Shown piece after piece: positions 1 through 10,254 of a DNA stretch of 64,000 nucleotides; the stretch's first letter is position 1, and the number at the start of each line of letters is the position of its first letter. The translations under genes were made by a program, and so were the position numbers. The DNA is taken from positions 248,001 through 312,000 of the forward strand of contig JAPDRN010000005.1 in NCBI GenBank assembly GCA_030247855.1. Direction: 5' to 3'. The DNA comes from Knufia peltigerae. Taxonomy: Eukaryota; Ascomycota; Eurotiomycetes; Chaetothyriales; Trichomeriaceae. The notes beneath the pieces are model-generated. The model made no database searches. It saw nothing but the letters and a program-made list of their open reading frames with translations, and was not told the DNA's origin.

Positions 1-534
1 CGATCGAACGTTGTGCGAAGCACTCCCGCAGGTAAGGTCGCGGTCGAGATCGAGGTCGGGAACAAATGGAATTGCTACGCTGAGGCACGCCCCGTCATCT
101 GACAGATGCTAAAATTCTGGGTGTCGATTCTTCAAACGGACGGGACAAGAATAAAAATGGGCATCTTTGATCGCCAACTAATGGAAAAGATCAGTCTCGA
201 TGAAGGACAAAAGGCGGGAAAGGCGGTAGACGTGCACGTGCACGTGATTGAGGCAATTTTTAGGCGCAGGCCGCAGCCGAACGAAATGCTTGGTAAAGCA
301 GCTTTAATATTGGCACCCACCATTAGGCGAGACTAGAGCCTAGGAAATTATTTTGTCGGGGGTCGCTTATTGAGTACGGAATACTGTAGTAAATCATCAT
401 CGCGTGTCTGCCTTCCATCCTCCCTGCGGCATTCTTTCTCAAGGCGGTGGGAGGGGTTCAGGTGGGTAGGAGTGATTGACTGACTGCTCGTGAATTTACC
501 ACCTTCCTCGTCTCGTACGTGTAGGACATTGGCC
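1..534. other. Upstream noncoding region of the J-protein gene
   Basis: No recognisable gene is seen. A 76-codon frame opens at ATG 106 and closes at 336 on the plus strand, but it has no family resemblance that I can see and could be chance. The stretch carries two back-to-back CACGTG boxes (listed separately) about 290 bp before the start codon of the next gene, so it most likely serves as its promoter. Confidence 0.5.
235..246. promoter_or_regulatory. Tandem CACGTG E-boxes
   Basis: Two CACGTG palindromes abut each other at 235-240 and 241-246, preceded by CGTG. This is the core site of fungal bHLH factors such as Pho4 and Cbf1 types. The position, about 290 bp upstream of the J-protein start, suits a promoter element. 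Function is inferred from the motif only. Confidence 0.4.
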
Positions 535-2175
535 ATGGGTCAGAGACAGTCTACAAGTAATGCAGCCGAGGGAGAGCAACCTCCAGCAAAGGCCGATTAT
601 TATGATCTGCTTGGAGTTGAGCGTACGGCCACGGACGATGAGATCAAGAAAGCCTACCGGCGCAAAGCTCTCGAGCTGCACCCCGACCGCAATTACGGTA
701 ACGTCGAAGATGCCACCGCCTTGTTCGCTGAAATCCAGTCCGCCTATGAAGTCCTTTCCGATCCTCAGGAACGAGCCTGGTATGACTCTCATCGAGACAT
801 CCTCCTCCGAGGAGATAGCGCGGCTGGTGCGGCTGCCACCGACTTCTCATACAATATTCGTATGACCTCGGCGGAGGAAGTAATGAAGTTGATGATGAAG
901 TTCAATGGTCGTTTAGATTTTACAGATGCCCCAAGCGGCTTCTACGGAGGGTTGAATGACTTTTTCAATCAGCTCGCAAAGGAGGAAGACATTGCTTGTC
1001 AGTGGGAGGGCCAAGATTACATGGATTACCCCGAGTTCGGTCTGAAAGATGACCATTACGAGGATACTGTCCGACCCTTTTACGCCTCCTGGAACGGGTT
1101 TGCTACTAGAAAAAGCTATTCGTGGAAGGATCAATACAAATTGTCCGATGCGCCAGATCGAAGGATCAGGAGGCTGATGGAAAAAGAGAACAAGAAAATA
1201 CGCGAGGATGCGATTCAAGAATACAACGAGGCCGTCCGTTCTCTTGTTGCGTTTGTGCGGAAACGCGATCCGCGAGTACAAAATAACCAAAAGTCCGAAG
1301 CTGAGCGGCAAAAAGCACTTCGAGAAGCCACTGCGGCGCAGGCGGCACGATCCAAGGCGGCGAGATTGGCAAAAATGGAAGAGATGGACACAGCTGAAAT
1401 ACCAGAATGGGCAAGATCAAGACCTTCTCATGATGAACATGAAGGAGGCTTTTCCAGCGAATCTGAAGTGGAGGAACATGCATATGAATGTGTGGTTTGC
1501 GATAAAACATTCAAGAGTGAGGCGCAATTCAAGTCACATGAAAAGAGCAAAAAGCATGTTAAAATGTTGAAACAATTGCAGAGAGAGATGCGTGCTGAAG
1601 GTAGGGCTCTAGATTTGGAGGTTGAGAACACAGCCCCGGAAGGCGAAGAGGAAGGAGAGCCACATCCAGCACATACCCCTAATGAGCACGCCCACCCGAG
1701 CCTTGATGGCCAGGATGTTTCAGATGATGCTGTGGACAAGCCGGATATTGACACAGCGGTGGACGCAAAAGGTGCTTCGGGAGGATCTGAAGCGATCGAG
1801 GATGACTCTGACGACGATTACGCTGCTCGATCTGATGTTGAACAGCGGATATTAGGGGGGCCAGCCAATGTGATGTCTTCTAAGGTCGGAGACATCAGCT
1901 TGGAAGATACACCAGAGACATCAGAGCCGGAGACAGCTCAACAACAACCGAAGTTGGGGAAGGCCAAGCAGAAGAAGGCCAGGAAAGCGGCACAGAAAGC
2001 AGCAGAACAACAGTCGGACAAGGTCGGATCTGTGTTGCAATGCGCGGTGTGTCAGGCTGAATTTCCTTCGAAGAACAAGTTGTTTGATCATATCAAGGAG
2101 GAAAAGCATGCGGCTTACAAGACGGAGGTGAACTCGGTCAAGGGGTCAAAGAGCGGTAAAGGGAAAAAGAGATAG
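535..2175 (+). CDS. JJJ1: JJJ1-type DnaJ protein with two C2H2 zinc fingers
   Basis: A single exon codes for 546 residues. The J domain lies at about residues 21-85 and carries the HPD motif that triggers Hsp70 ATPase activity. Acidic and lysine-rich linkers follow, then two U1-type C2H2 fingers near 317-342 (C-x2-C with H-x5-H) and 500-526, and a basic tail. This order is that of yeast Jjj1/human DNAJC21, which works with Ssa Hsp70 to release the shuttling factor Arx1 from exported pre-60S ribosomal particles in the cytoplasm. The ATG at 535 is used because the frame further upstream offers only a GTG. Length and domain order match the family well. Confidence 0.93.
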   Translation: MGQRQSTSNAAEGEQPPAKADYYDLLGVERTATDDEIKKAYRRKALELHPDRNYGNVEDATALFAEIQSAYEVLSDPQERAWYDSHRDILLRGDSAAGAAATDFSYNIRMTSAEEVMKLMMKFNGRLDFTDAPSGFYGGLNDFFNQLAKEEDIACQWEGQDYMDYPEFGLKDDHYEDTVRPFYASWNGFATRKSYSWKDQYKLSDAPDRRIRRLMEKENKKIREDAIQEYNEAVRSLVAFVRKRDPRVQNNQKSEAERQKALREATAAQAARSKAARLAKMEEMDTAEIPEWARSRPSHDEHEGGFSSESEVEEHAYECVVCDKTFKSEAQFKSHEKSKKHVKMLKQLQREMRAEGRALDLEVENTAPEGEEEGEPHPAHTPNEHAHPSLDGQDVSDDAVDKPDIDTAVDAKGASGGSEAIEDDSDDDYAARSDVEQRILGGPANVMSSKVGDISLEDTPETSEPETAQQQPKLGKAKQKKARKAAQKAAEQQSDKVGSVLQCAVCQAEFPSKNKLFDHIKEEKHAAYKTEVNSVKGSKSGKGKKR

Positions 2176-2802
2176 TTTATTAGCGATAGAAACCGGCGAG
2201 GCTGGCCACTTTGCAAGCGCTGGCAAAGGACTTTCTCATGTTTGTGATAAGCATAGCGCTGGCGTCTGTCTCGGGGGTATCTAGTTTGATGTCCACACGA
2301 GCATCGAACCTATCATGGATAGCTTTTATGTACAAGACATGAATGAATGTATCTGCCTCGGAGTGTATGGTTTGTTCTTGTCTGGTGTCATTGGAGAGGG
2401 AGTAAAGTGAGTATGTATGGTGCGTTTCATCTAAGCGACGTCTCGTGATTTGCTATTCTCATCACATTTCGAGCCGAGGAGGGAGAGAGAGGGAGAGGGA
2501 GAGGGAGACAACTCAACAACACACCCACGACGATCCTGACAACCCCGTACTCCGTACCCAAGTGTCTCATTATTCCAGAGACCACACTACCTAGGTGCCT
2601 TGTCTTTTGGTAGTTAATAACACGGGTAAAGGAGAAAAAACAAAAGGCAGAAACTTATTTTCCTGATGTGGCCCCGACATTTTCGTTGTCGTTCGTCACA
2701 AACAAACACCATGACTTTGGTTCTGTGACACTCGCGATGATAAATCGAGAAACAATATCCAAAGGGCAAACAGCAACTCGGTACGGACATCCAAAAATAA
2801 AA
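2176..2802. other. Intergenic region with purine tract
   Basis: This is the 3' flank of the J-protein gene and the upstream flank of the next gene. A GA-rich tract of about 35 bases (2474-2509) precedes a GTACTCCGTAC element at 2547-2557. No gene is seen. Confidence 0.5.
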
Positions 2803-4266
2803 ATGTCGGACACTCGTTGCGCAGACCCGGACTTACAACTCGACGTTGATGTGATGATATTGGAATACACTCTGTATCATGCCATCAAATCACAATTCGG
2901 TCTTCTTTCGATTGGATGTCGAGATGCGACACAAACTACCGAAGCGAATCGACTGTTGACGATTTTCGACCGTTTCATCAATCACTTTAACCGACGACAT
3001 CCCGCGCATCCAAAGTCGAATGAATTCTACAGTAATTTGGACATGCTCGAATTTTTGGTCCTGCTGTCAAACCGATCGAGTACGACGACGACGACCGAAT
3101 TCAGCCGAGACACTCGAAACAAGTTACGTTCCGTTTCGGTCGAGAACCTGGCTTCTCGCCGTCGTTGGTTGGGGGGAAGGGGACGGTACGCTCGGAGACT
3201 GAGCAAGCAACCGGCCACTTCAAAGGATAACGTCCTACGAGATGTGGAGGACCGAATTTGTAGATTTTGGAATCGGAATAGACATGACGTCGCCGGTTCA
3301 TCACAACATCGACCCTCACAGTCACAGTCAATGACGGTATCATCACCGTCACTGTTTGATCTTCTTCCACGATTCATGACAATCTCGGCAGAAATGTCGG
3401 CGACATTGAACCTACCTCCGAACGAGACGTGGATGCACGTGGCATGTGAATTCATGCTCCAAGCCAGTTTGGAATCGCTCGGGACCCATCCTCATGCGTC
3501 CATCATCGAGGAAGACAAAAACGTATTGCCACGTCTCGATGATTGCTTCGCGTGGGGTTACGTCGACCCTCGACACCTGGTCCCCGACGATGACGGCGAG
3601 GATGTCTGTGGTGGTGGTGGTGGTGGTCGTCGTCGTCGTCGTCGTCGTCGTCGTGAACTTGACGAGAAAACCCAACTCGTCAATGACTTATTTACTGATC
3701 CTGACTCCGTTGTTGTGACCGGGGAGGAGCACGACAATGTCACGACAGATCCGGTCGGGTCGGGTCGAGAAGATCCAGAATGGACCCAGATAAGATCACA
3801 ATGGTTGTCTGAATTCTCCATCCCGGCCGACGCTTCAGAACGGTACCGATCTTCTCGTCTAGACAGGTTGATTGTCAAGTTCCCTCTGGAAAAGTTTCTA
3901 CCAAACCTCGTCACCTTCATGCAAAACGTTTGGGACCAATCTTGTGAGGAATTGGATGGAAAACCGATCCTGGCACAAATCGAGCAAGGTCACATAAAAT
4001 CCTTGGGTGTCGAGGGGGACGAGTTTGAAGAATTTTTGAGTCGTGTCGGTCTCGGACGGAAAAAGTCGTCTCCGGAGATCCTAACTTTTGATGTTCCCGA
4101 CATGAAAAAGGGGAGAGCATCGTCGTCGTCGGATGGGTTATTGTCATTAAATCCTCCTGATGGATTTAGGGTACGTGGAAATGCATGGTCCAGAAATAAA
4201 AACGACAACGACAACGAAAACGAGATACCTGTAAATACGAAGAAAAGAACGAGAAGTATGATTTGA
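2803..4266 (+). CDS. Uncharacterised protein with Gly/Arg run
   Basis: A single open frame codes for 487 residues from the ATG at 2803, whose context (A at -3) is better than that of an in-frame ATG at 2737. I do not recognise the family. The protein is soluble, with no signal peptide or membrane segment. Its middle holds a pure trinucleotide run: six GGT (3610-3627) then nine CGT (3628-3654), giving Gly6-Arg9 near residue 270. Separate segments near residues 20-80, 210-250 and 350-400 look like ordered helices, and the C-terminus is charged and basic, possibly a nuclear localisation region. Codon use looks coding throughout. It lies tail to tail with the rhodanese gene. Confidence 0.7.
   Translation: MSDTRCADPDLQLDVDVMILEYTLYHAIKSQFGLLSIGCRDATQTTEANRLLTIFDRFINHFNRRHPAHPKSNEFYSNLDMLEFLVLLSNRSSTTTTTEFSRDTRNKLRSVSVENLASRRRWLGGRGRYARRLSKQPATSKDNVLRDVEDRICRFWNRNRHDVAGSSQHRPSQSQSMTVSSPSLFDLLPRFMTISAEMSATLNLPPNETWMHVACEFMLQASLESLGTHPHASIIEEDKNVLPRLDDCFAWGYVDPRHLVPDDDGEDVCGGGGGGRRRRRRRRRELDEKTQLVNDLFTDPDSVVVTGEEHDNVTTDPVGSGREDPEWTQIRSQWLSEFSIPADASERYRSSRLDRLIVKFPLEKFLPNLVTFMQNVWDQSCEELDGKPILAQIEQGHIKSLGVEGDEFEEFLSRVGLGRKKSSPEILTFDVPDMKKGRASSSSDGLLSLNPPDGFRVRGNAWSRNKNDNDNENEIPVNTKKRTRSMI
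3610..3654 (+). repeat. (GGT)6(CGT)9 in-frame trinucleotide repeat
   Basis: Six GGT then nine CGT triplets lie in frame inside the orphan gene and encode Gly6-Arg9. Such tracts can change length by slippage without breaking the frame. Confidence 0.9.
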
Positions 4267-4418
4267 GAATATACCCACCTCAGGTAATAAGTAACGAGTA
4301 TTTTGATCTTGTTATGAATTGTGGTTTTACTGGGTTTGGTACCATGAAAAAGGAGATGAGATAGAAGAAAGTATTTGTTGACCAAAGGCTTTTTTCTATC
4401 GAGTACAGGGTAATCAAG

Positions 4419-5090
4419 TTATGTCGTCGTTGTCTTTTCCCATACACCCTTTTCGAATCCATCCATATATTTGATATATTCTTCACCACCTGCCACCCAT
4501 CCTTTAACACCACCTTGTAGAATTGCACTTTGTACCGTGGAAGACGTATCACTTGGTTTTGTCGCGGTCTGGTCTTCAATATAATCTGCAAACCAACCCG
4601 CAGCACGAGGTCCCCTCCCACCACAAGATCCACAATAAAATATCACCAGAGGTACACCGGTCGAAGTGGCGAGGGTGTAAAGAGTTGGTAAACTGTGGTA
4701 TAAAGATTGAGCTGGTAGGTTGAGTGATGAGTGAATTGTGCCACCCTGGGAAATTACCATAAGTAACCACGGAGAGAGGAAAACCCCAAGTTTGAGAGTC
4801 AAGTAGAAGAGATGAGAAGCAAGAACAGGAACTTGAGAGTACGGGTAGGAGGTAAGTAGAGGGAAGAAAATCCAAGGTAGGTGACGGGGGTTAGGATTCA
4901 TCCAACTCACTTCATGATCATTCCTCCTTACATCCACCAACAAGAAATCCCTTCCTGCTCTCCTGTTTCCAGACTTGAACATGGCCAACAAGTCTTCCCT
5001 CTTGACGACTTGAGGTTCGGTGGTTCTCGGAGCGGGGAATGACGCATGCCATGGTTGTTCTTTCGTCGTCGAATCTTGTGTGGTAGTCAT
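4419..5090 (-). CDS. Acr2/Cdc25-like rhodanese phosphatase or arsenate reductase
   Basis: There are two exons, 5090-4911 and 4745-4419, separated by a 165-nt GTGAGT..CAG intron; the product is 168 residues. The rhodanese fold is evident. The typical stretch before the active loop (DVRRNDHE joined to GGTIHSSLNLPAQ) is restored exactly by splicing. The loop has a CX5R motif, Cys98 to Arg104 (C-GSCGG-R), followed by GPR-AAGW as in fungal arsenate reductases related to yeast Acr2p and Cdc25 phosphatases. It probably reduces arsenate with glutathione/glutaredoxin or dephosphorylates tyrosines; sequence alone does not decide. No arsenite exporter gene lies beside it. Confidence 0.85.
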   Translation of the reverse strand: MTTTQDSTTKEQPWHASFPAPRTTEPQVVKREDLLAMFKSGNRRAGRDFLLVDVRRNDHEVSWMNPNPRHLPWIFFPLLTSYPYSQVPVLASHLFYLTLKLGVFLSPWLLMVISQGGTIHSSLNLPAQSLYHSLPTLYTLATSTGVPLVIFYCGSCGGRGPRAAGWFADYIEDQTATKPSDTSSTVQSAILQGGVKGWVAGGEEYIKYMDGFEKGVWEKTTTT

Positions 5091-5387
5091 GGTGATTTTG
5101 AAGATATAGAGCTCAGATAAGGTGGCAGAAAGAGAGAGGTACGTAGTATATAGGAATTGATATGACTTTTTAACATACAATCGAGGATCAAGGTAAAGGT
5201 ATCAAAAGTGGGAGTGACAGTTTGGAGACACCAGGTTGGCTGCTTCTTTTACACGGAGCAGGTAATAAATACAGTACTTAAGAGGTAAGTGCTTAAGTAC
5301 CTGACAAGCCGAGGTTCAGTTCAGCCTTGTTTCAAGTATCCAGCCTTGCCCTAACTCGTCCTCTCTTTATCAACTCGTACTCATTCA

Positions 5388-7383
5388 TCACAAAGGATAC
5401 TTTGCAAAAACCTCCTCTTCAGCCTTTGTCAATTCTCTCATTATGGTCTCGACCCTTTTCTGGCTTCTCGGCTTGACGTCGCAAGGGAAAGGTTTTGAAC
5501 AAATGACCAACCCTTCGTCAAATCCTGTTTCGTAATCGAGGTCGATGTCCAACGGTCGACCTTGATCGTCCACGACTTTTTCGAAAGAAAAGGCCCAGAT
5601 CAACTTCGCGACCGCAATAAACAGATTTCTTTCTGCCAGGTGAATCCCGGGACACAATCTTCTACCGACACCTAGAAAGCACCAAACGCGAACGCAGAGA
5701 GAATTGTTAGCAAGTTGCCATGTCATGTTGAATCGTCACAGACTTGTGGAAGTCAAAAACTCACCATAACTATAATGATCGCGAGCTTCAAAATCAGCAG
5801 ACACGGCATAATCATGAGCCAGTTGAGTGAACCCGGCGTATCGATCCGGGTCGAATTTATCTGGGTCCTCGTACCTCTTCTCGTCTTGATGTAAACCCCA
5901 AAAGTTGACGAGAAGTGTACTACCTTTGGGTAATAGCATGCCTTCAATCATGACATCTGTACGTAGTTGTTTATTCAACACATTCAGCAAAGAGCGAAAC
6001 AACGACTGAAGAAGAGAAAGGGACGGCGTCCCCTTCAATGCTAAAACAAACCCAAAAACGTACCTTCAGAAAGTGAATGAGGAACATCGAGACCCCCAAT
6101 CGGTCGCCACCTCATCGTCTCCTTTATGATTTGCAACACGTAAGGAAGGCGTTCACGGTCTGACCACCTTGGCGAAGCGTCCTCGGTACACCACTTGTCG
6201 ATCTCGGCGTGAGCTTTCCTCTGGACGTCCGGGTAACACGTCAAGACCTTGATGACACTCAGGACGGTCGCCGCCGTCGTTTCCGATCCTCCTTCCATGG
6301 CCACTCCACCCAAGAAATCCAGCTGGTGACGAGTGAAATGGAGTTTCTCCGCTTCTAGCCTGTCGAGAATCCTGTCGATGATCGATTTGCCGTTTCCGGC
6401 TTGTTGTTCTCTCCGTTTGATCGCCGTATCGGCGAGATCGTGATACATCGAGTCCATTTTGCGTCCAACGTCGCCGGCCCGGGTGATCCAGTTGCCCAGC
6501 CACCGTTCGGGGATCCGTTTGAGGAAGGGAAAGACATCGACAGGTGGCATAGCCCCGAGTTCCATGATCTTCATAAACTCATCCATGACCTGGTAGAGTT
6601 TCTTCATGTGTGGAGTGTCGACGGTTGGTGTGCGACTTCCGAAGACTAACGTAACGATGGAGGTCAGGAATGGGTTGACCAGATTGACAAAAGCAGAAAC
6701 TATGGAAACCAAACTTACATATGCTCATAATGATACTGTTACTGTATCGTTTCGGATGATCCATCAAGCGGTCTGGAGCTTCGACGATATCCCGAAGCAT
6801 TTGTACAGCTTCCGCCTCTTGAAGACTGAAATACTTCTTGTCACAGATCGATGCAGTCAGTTCCTGTTGAAGGAGCTTTCTCGTGTCGCGCCACTTGGGA
6901 CTGTAATCCATGACGAGCAGGTGGTCACCGCCACCCATGACCTTTTGGAATGGCGTCGACGGCGGCCGACCGCTGGAAATGGCACTTCTCTTATCCATTA
7001 TCTCACGCACGTATCGGCGATCACTCAGGACAATGGCGGTGGAGGGACCCAGTTTCAAACTGTAAATGCCCCCGTACCGTTTTGCCCATTCTGTAAGTCT
7101 GCGAAACTGTCAGTAACGATGATTGTATGCGCAGGGAGTTTTCTTTTGGCACGAACTGGAAATGAGCTCCCTTTGATGGTATCTGATGAGCATTTCCAAT
7201 CACGGGCCAAGTTGGCGGACCTGTACAATAACAGTCGTTCAGCACCATAGGTCTTGTGATATACACAGGGCTAGACTTGCCTGGTGGGAGGCTTCGGCTT
7301 CTCCTGCCAACGAATAGAATGGTATATATTATCAACGCAAGTATGGCGGCTCCCAAAATGGTGGTGACACTGTAGATAATCAT
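5388..7383 (-). CDS. Cytochrome P450 monooxygenase, six exons
   Basis: The exons are 7383-7281, 7220-7157, 7098-6719, 6645-6064, 5956-5765 and 5671-5388, in phase, giving 534 residues. A membrane anchor covers residues 5-27 and is followed by the proline hinge LPPGPPTWPVIGN. An I-helix region (GGSETTA), ExxR near 361 (ETMR) and the haem loop YGVGRRLCPG with Cys447 are present, so it should be an active microsomal class II enzyme needing a P450 reductase. It resembles the fungal group that includes O-methylsterigmatocystin oxidoreductase-like P450s; the substrate cannot be read. Intron 1 (7280-7221) starts GCAAGT after AG, a GC-AG intron that alone restores the hinge. No biosynthetic backbone gene is adjacent. 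Confidence 0.9.
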
Positions 7384-10254
7384 ATCGTACAGTTCTTAAT
7401 GGTTGTCGAGTTTGGCAATCTCGTTTCAACCTGGATGCAGTAGTGAATTGGTGAAAATGATCACAACTGAGATGAATGATTTGTACATCCACCTACTAAA
7501 TGTGTGGTGCAGTGACGGACAAGAAGTACATCTTCACAACCCATGGTAAAAGCATGGAGTATTTCTAGGCCATGCTAGCATTCAGCAAATGTGAGACTTC
7601 CGCATACTCCGCGATGATCAGGCCTTAAGACCTGTGCTGAGAAGTATTCCGTACAAGTCCCGACTTTGCCATTTCAGGATCGTATTTCTGGAAGTAGAGT
7701 TCATAAGGACGCCGAGTCCGCTTGTAAGCAGGTCGCCTAATCAAATATAACGACTGAACGTCTCTTCTCTATTTGGAACCATATACGAGGCCTCAATTTT
7801 ATGTAAGAACCTGCGGAGAAACGGAGTATGTAAGCTTCGTAATGTCCTTTTGACACTCACTTGACTGGATTGCACCAGACAGGTGTACTTGTACAATTCT
7901 TTTTGTGCATACGTCTTTAGATTTGAATAGTAGCAGTCGAAAGGCGAGGAGAACTTCGACATGAAACGATGGTGCACGAGTACTAGAGCTCGTCGAAGTA
8001 ATTCTTGCGATTGAATCTCGGCAACATGAAGTCCGTACTCCATGCTCGACTCAAAGATACACGACAAAAGTAGTGCACAAGATGTCCAGGTGTAGTTGAG
8101 TTTTGCGAGTTTTGGTCGAGTCACCCGCAAATGATGACCTCGTAGCCTACTGTCGTGGGTGGCATCGTATCCGTGAAGAGTGTCCCGTAAATGGATCAGA
8201 GGTAAGCATATGTCATCCTTGATGTTTGTATGGTCCACCGAGCGTTAAAGGGTAGAATTCTTCCGAACCCAGATGCTCAATGATGATTGATCACTACACA
8301 TAATGTTTGTCGCTTACTTCGGTGAAAGCCAAAAGTGCTGTGCCACAGTCTTGTTCGAGAGGCAGAGAGAATGGAGGATAGAAGCGCTTATTCTCGCGTT
8401 TCTAAGAAAAGCCACATGATTTAAAAGTGGCGGTGCAATCCAATATCTCACGTTGTAGAGCGACCACGTAGACCTTGAGTCTAGTGACTGAGAGAGAGGA
8501 GGAGCTGTTGATGGAAGGAGAGGAAAACGAAAGGAAAGGAAGTGAATCCCGGCTTGCGTGGTGGCTTGGAAGTTGGTGGTGTAGCAAATTGCACCCACCA
8601 CCGTCACTTTGTGATATCGGCAGTCAGGTGGTCGCATGAAGCACGTCGACCGCCATCAACTGTGTTCCTCGTTGAACTCGACGCACAAGCCCCCTCCGTT
8701 CGTACTCGGTGCCTCCCGGGGATTCTACGAGAGTAACGCAGCATTCGAGATGGGACTTTCGCTCGTACGGCTATGCTATCCTGATGCCTGCGGGCCAACC
8801 AACTCTTTGGGACCGGGATCCATGCTTCTCTTGGGGTTGGACGTTCTCAAAACAGCTTAACATGGTCACCCAGCTTGCACTGGCAGCACCTGCAGGCTGC
8901 TCGTTCCGTACAAGCTCTTCGTCTAGGCTCCTACGCTCGGGTTCGCTTAGATGGGGCAATTCCCGTTTCGCCAACTACATACCTCGTCAGAACTCCTTAC
9001 CAACGAGTCCATGCCATCCGACAGCTTTTCTCTTCTCCCGCTAACGGAGGGCTGCAGTAGTCGCAGCTTGATGGTCTGGGCACAGGGCTAAACCCAAGCG
9101 AGGATGTCATTGTCCGTCTGGATTAGGGATGGATGAGGGGGTTGCCATATATTGGACAGGTTTTGGCGAGATCCGTGTGTGAATTGGGCAGCTTCGGTGC
9201 TCCGTAATTTTAGCCTGATCGCCCAGAAAGTGACCGGGCTTCATCATCTGCCACGTGTGATCCCTTCCCAAGCTTTTCACATCCCGGGCGCTTACCGGCG
9301 TGGGACGAAGATGGTCGTGGCCGGGAACATCATTCCAATCTGATTTTTGTGTGCCCTCCTCGTACGAGGCCGGTACTCATGTGGTTGTGGTTGAAGAGGC
9401 ACCTCGCGAACAAACGATCCCTTCACCTTGACTTAGTGTACACACATCATTCGAACCCGAGACTGGTCCCAGCGAGCCCACGGAGTGAATCGGCTCTCCG
9501 GGTGGTCAACAACGGTGCCCCGAGTGCTGTACAGGGTGCGACTGTGGATACTCTAGGTATAAGGCTGTGCTAGCAGAGTCCTCGCTTTCGCACAAGGGGA
9601 CAAGTTTCGAATCCAGACTCTTCGGTCTCCCCGAAAACTTCTCTGGTCTAAGCGGGGCGCCGCAAAATGCCCCAATCTCTGGTCTAACCAAATACGCATA
9701 AAGGAATATGGTCGAGAGATTCTTGACAGCGGGAGTGCGAAAATTGTCTGCTTGTTTAGTAGAGAAGGGGAAGGAGGAATGAGGAGTACATCGCTAAGGC
9801 TGGTCTGTGGAACATGCCGTAACTGTCCAAAAAGATTTTTTGTACGCCGTCATTATTGTGTTCTGTGTGTCCTATGGAACCTGTTCACTCTGTACTGAGT
9901 GCCGGGTCCCGTGAAGGCATAACAAATCCAGTGTCAGCGTCACGCCGTGATCGCAGTGTATCCATAGCTTTCCAACGCCATATTTCCCTCCCTCATCTGA
10001 GAACGACTACAATGGGGGTATCCAATTCGCTTTTATGCCAACATGTTGCTTGACGTTCAAATTTTCAGTCCTGATATTCCCGCCCGCGAGATTGAGCTCC
10101 TCTGCCCGCAGAGATTAAGTGATTTCTTCGGTTGATCGAGGCGTAAGAATGGTCAGCGTCAAGCTAGAGCATTCAGACACACCAATGTCATTTGGTAATA
10201 CGATCAAAAATGGCGAAATCGTGAATTTGCAATGGTGCGAGGTATATCTGAGTT
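7384..10254. other. Gene-poor region with coding-like fragments
   Basis: About 2.9 kb follows the P450 start with no gene I can recognise. The first few hundred bases are presumably the P450 promoter. Open frames of 60-160 codons occur on both strands (for example minus 8238-7741, plus 8709-9044 and 9152-9343). Those I checked open with GTG or TTG, or have no recognised similarity. The composition is not AT-rich, so there is no sign of a strongly RIP-mutated transposon. It may contain decayed genes or an unannotated multi-exon gene. Confidence 0.4.
7741..8238 (-). other. Possible coding remnant, 165 codons
   Basis: A long open frame lacks an ATG near its 5' end: the first codon after the stop that precedes it is followed by GTG, and the first ATG comes some 65 codons in. 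The amino acid composition looks protein-like (for example ALVLVHHRFMSKFSSPFD). A good GTGAGT..CCGCAG intron near the 3' end would splice to a stop after three codons. I do not recognise it. It may be an internal exon of an undetected gene or a relic. Confidence 0.25.

Noticed and set aside
490..534. Extension of the J-protein to 490
   Set aside because: It would need a GTG start. The ATG at 535 begins a normal JJJ1 N-terminus.
2668..2736. Upstream extension of the orphan protein to 2668
   Set aside because: The codon there is GTG; nuclear fungal genes start with ATG, and good ATGs follow at 2737 and 2803.
9440..9470. T-loop-like sequence GGGTTCGAAT on the minus strand
   Set aside because: The flanks do not pair into T, anticodon or acceptor stems, so no tRNA can be built.
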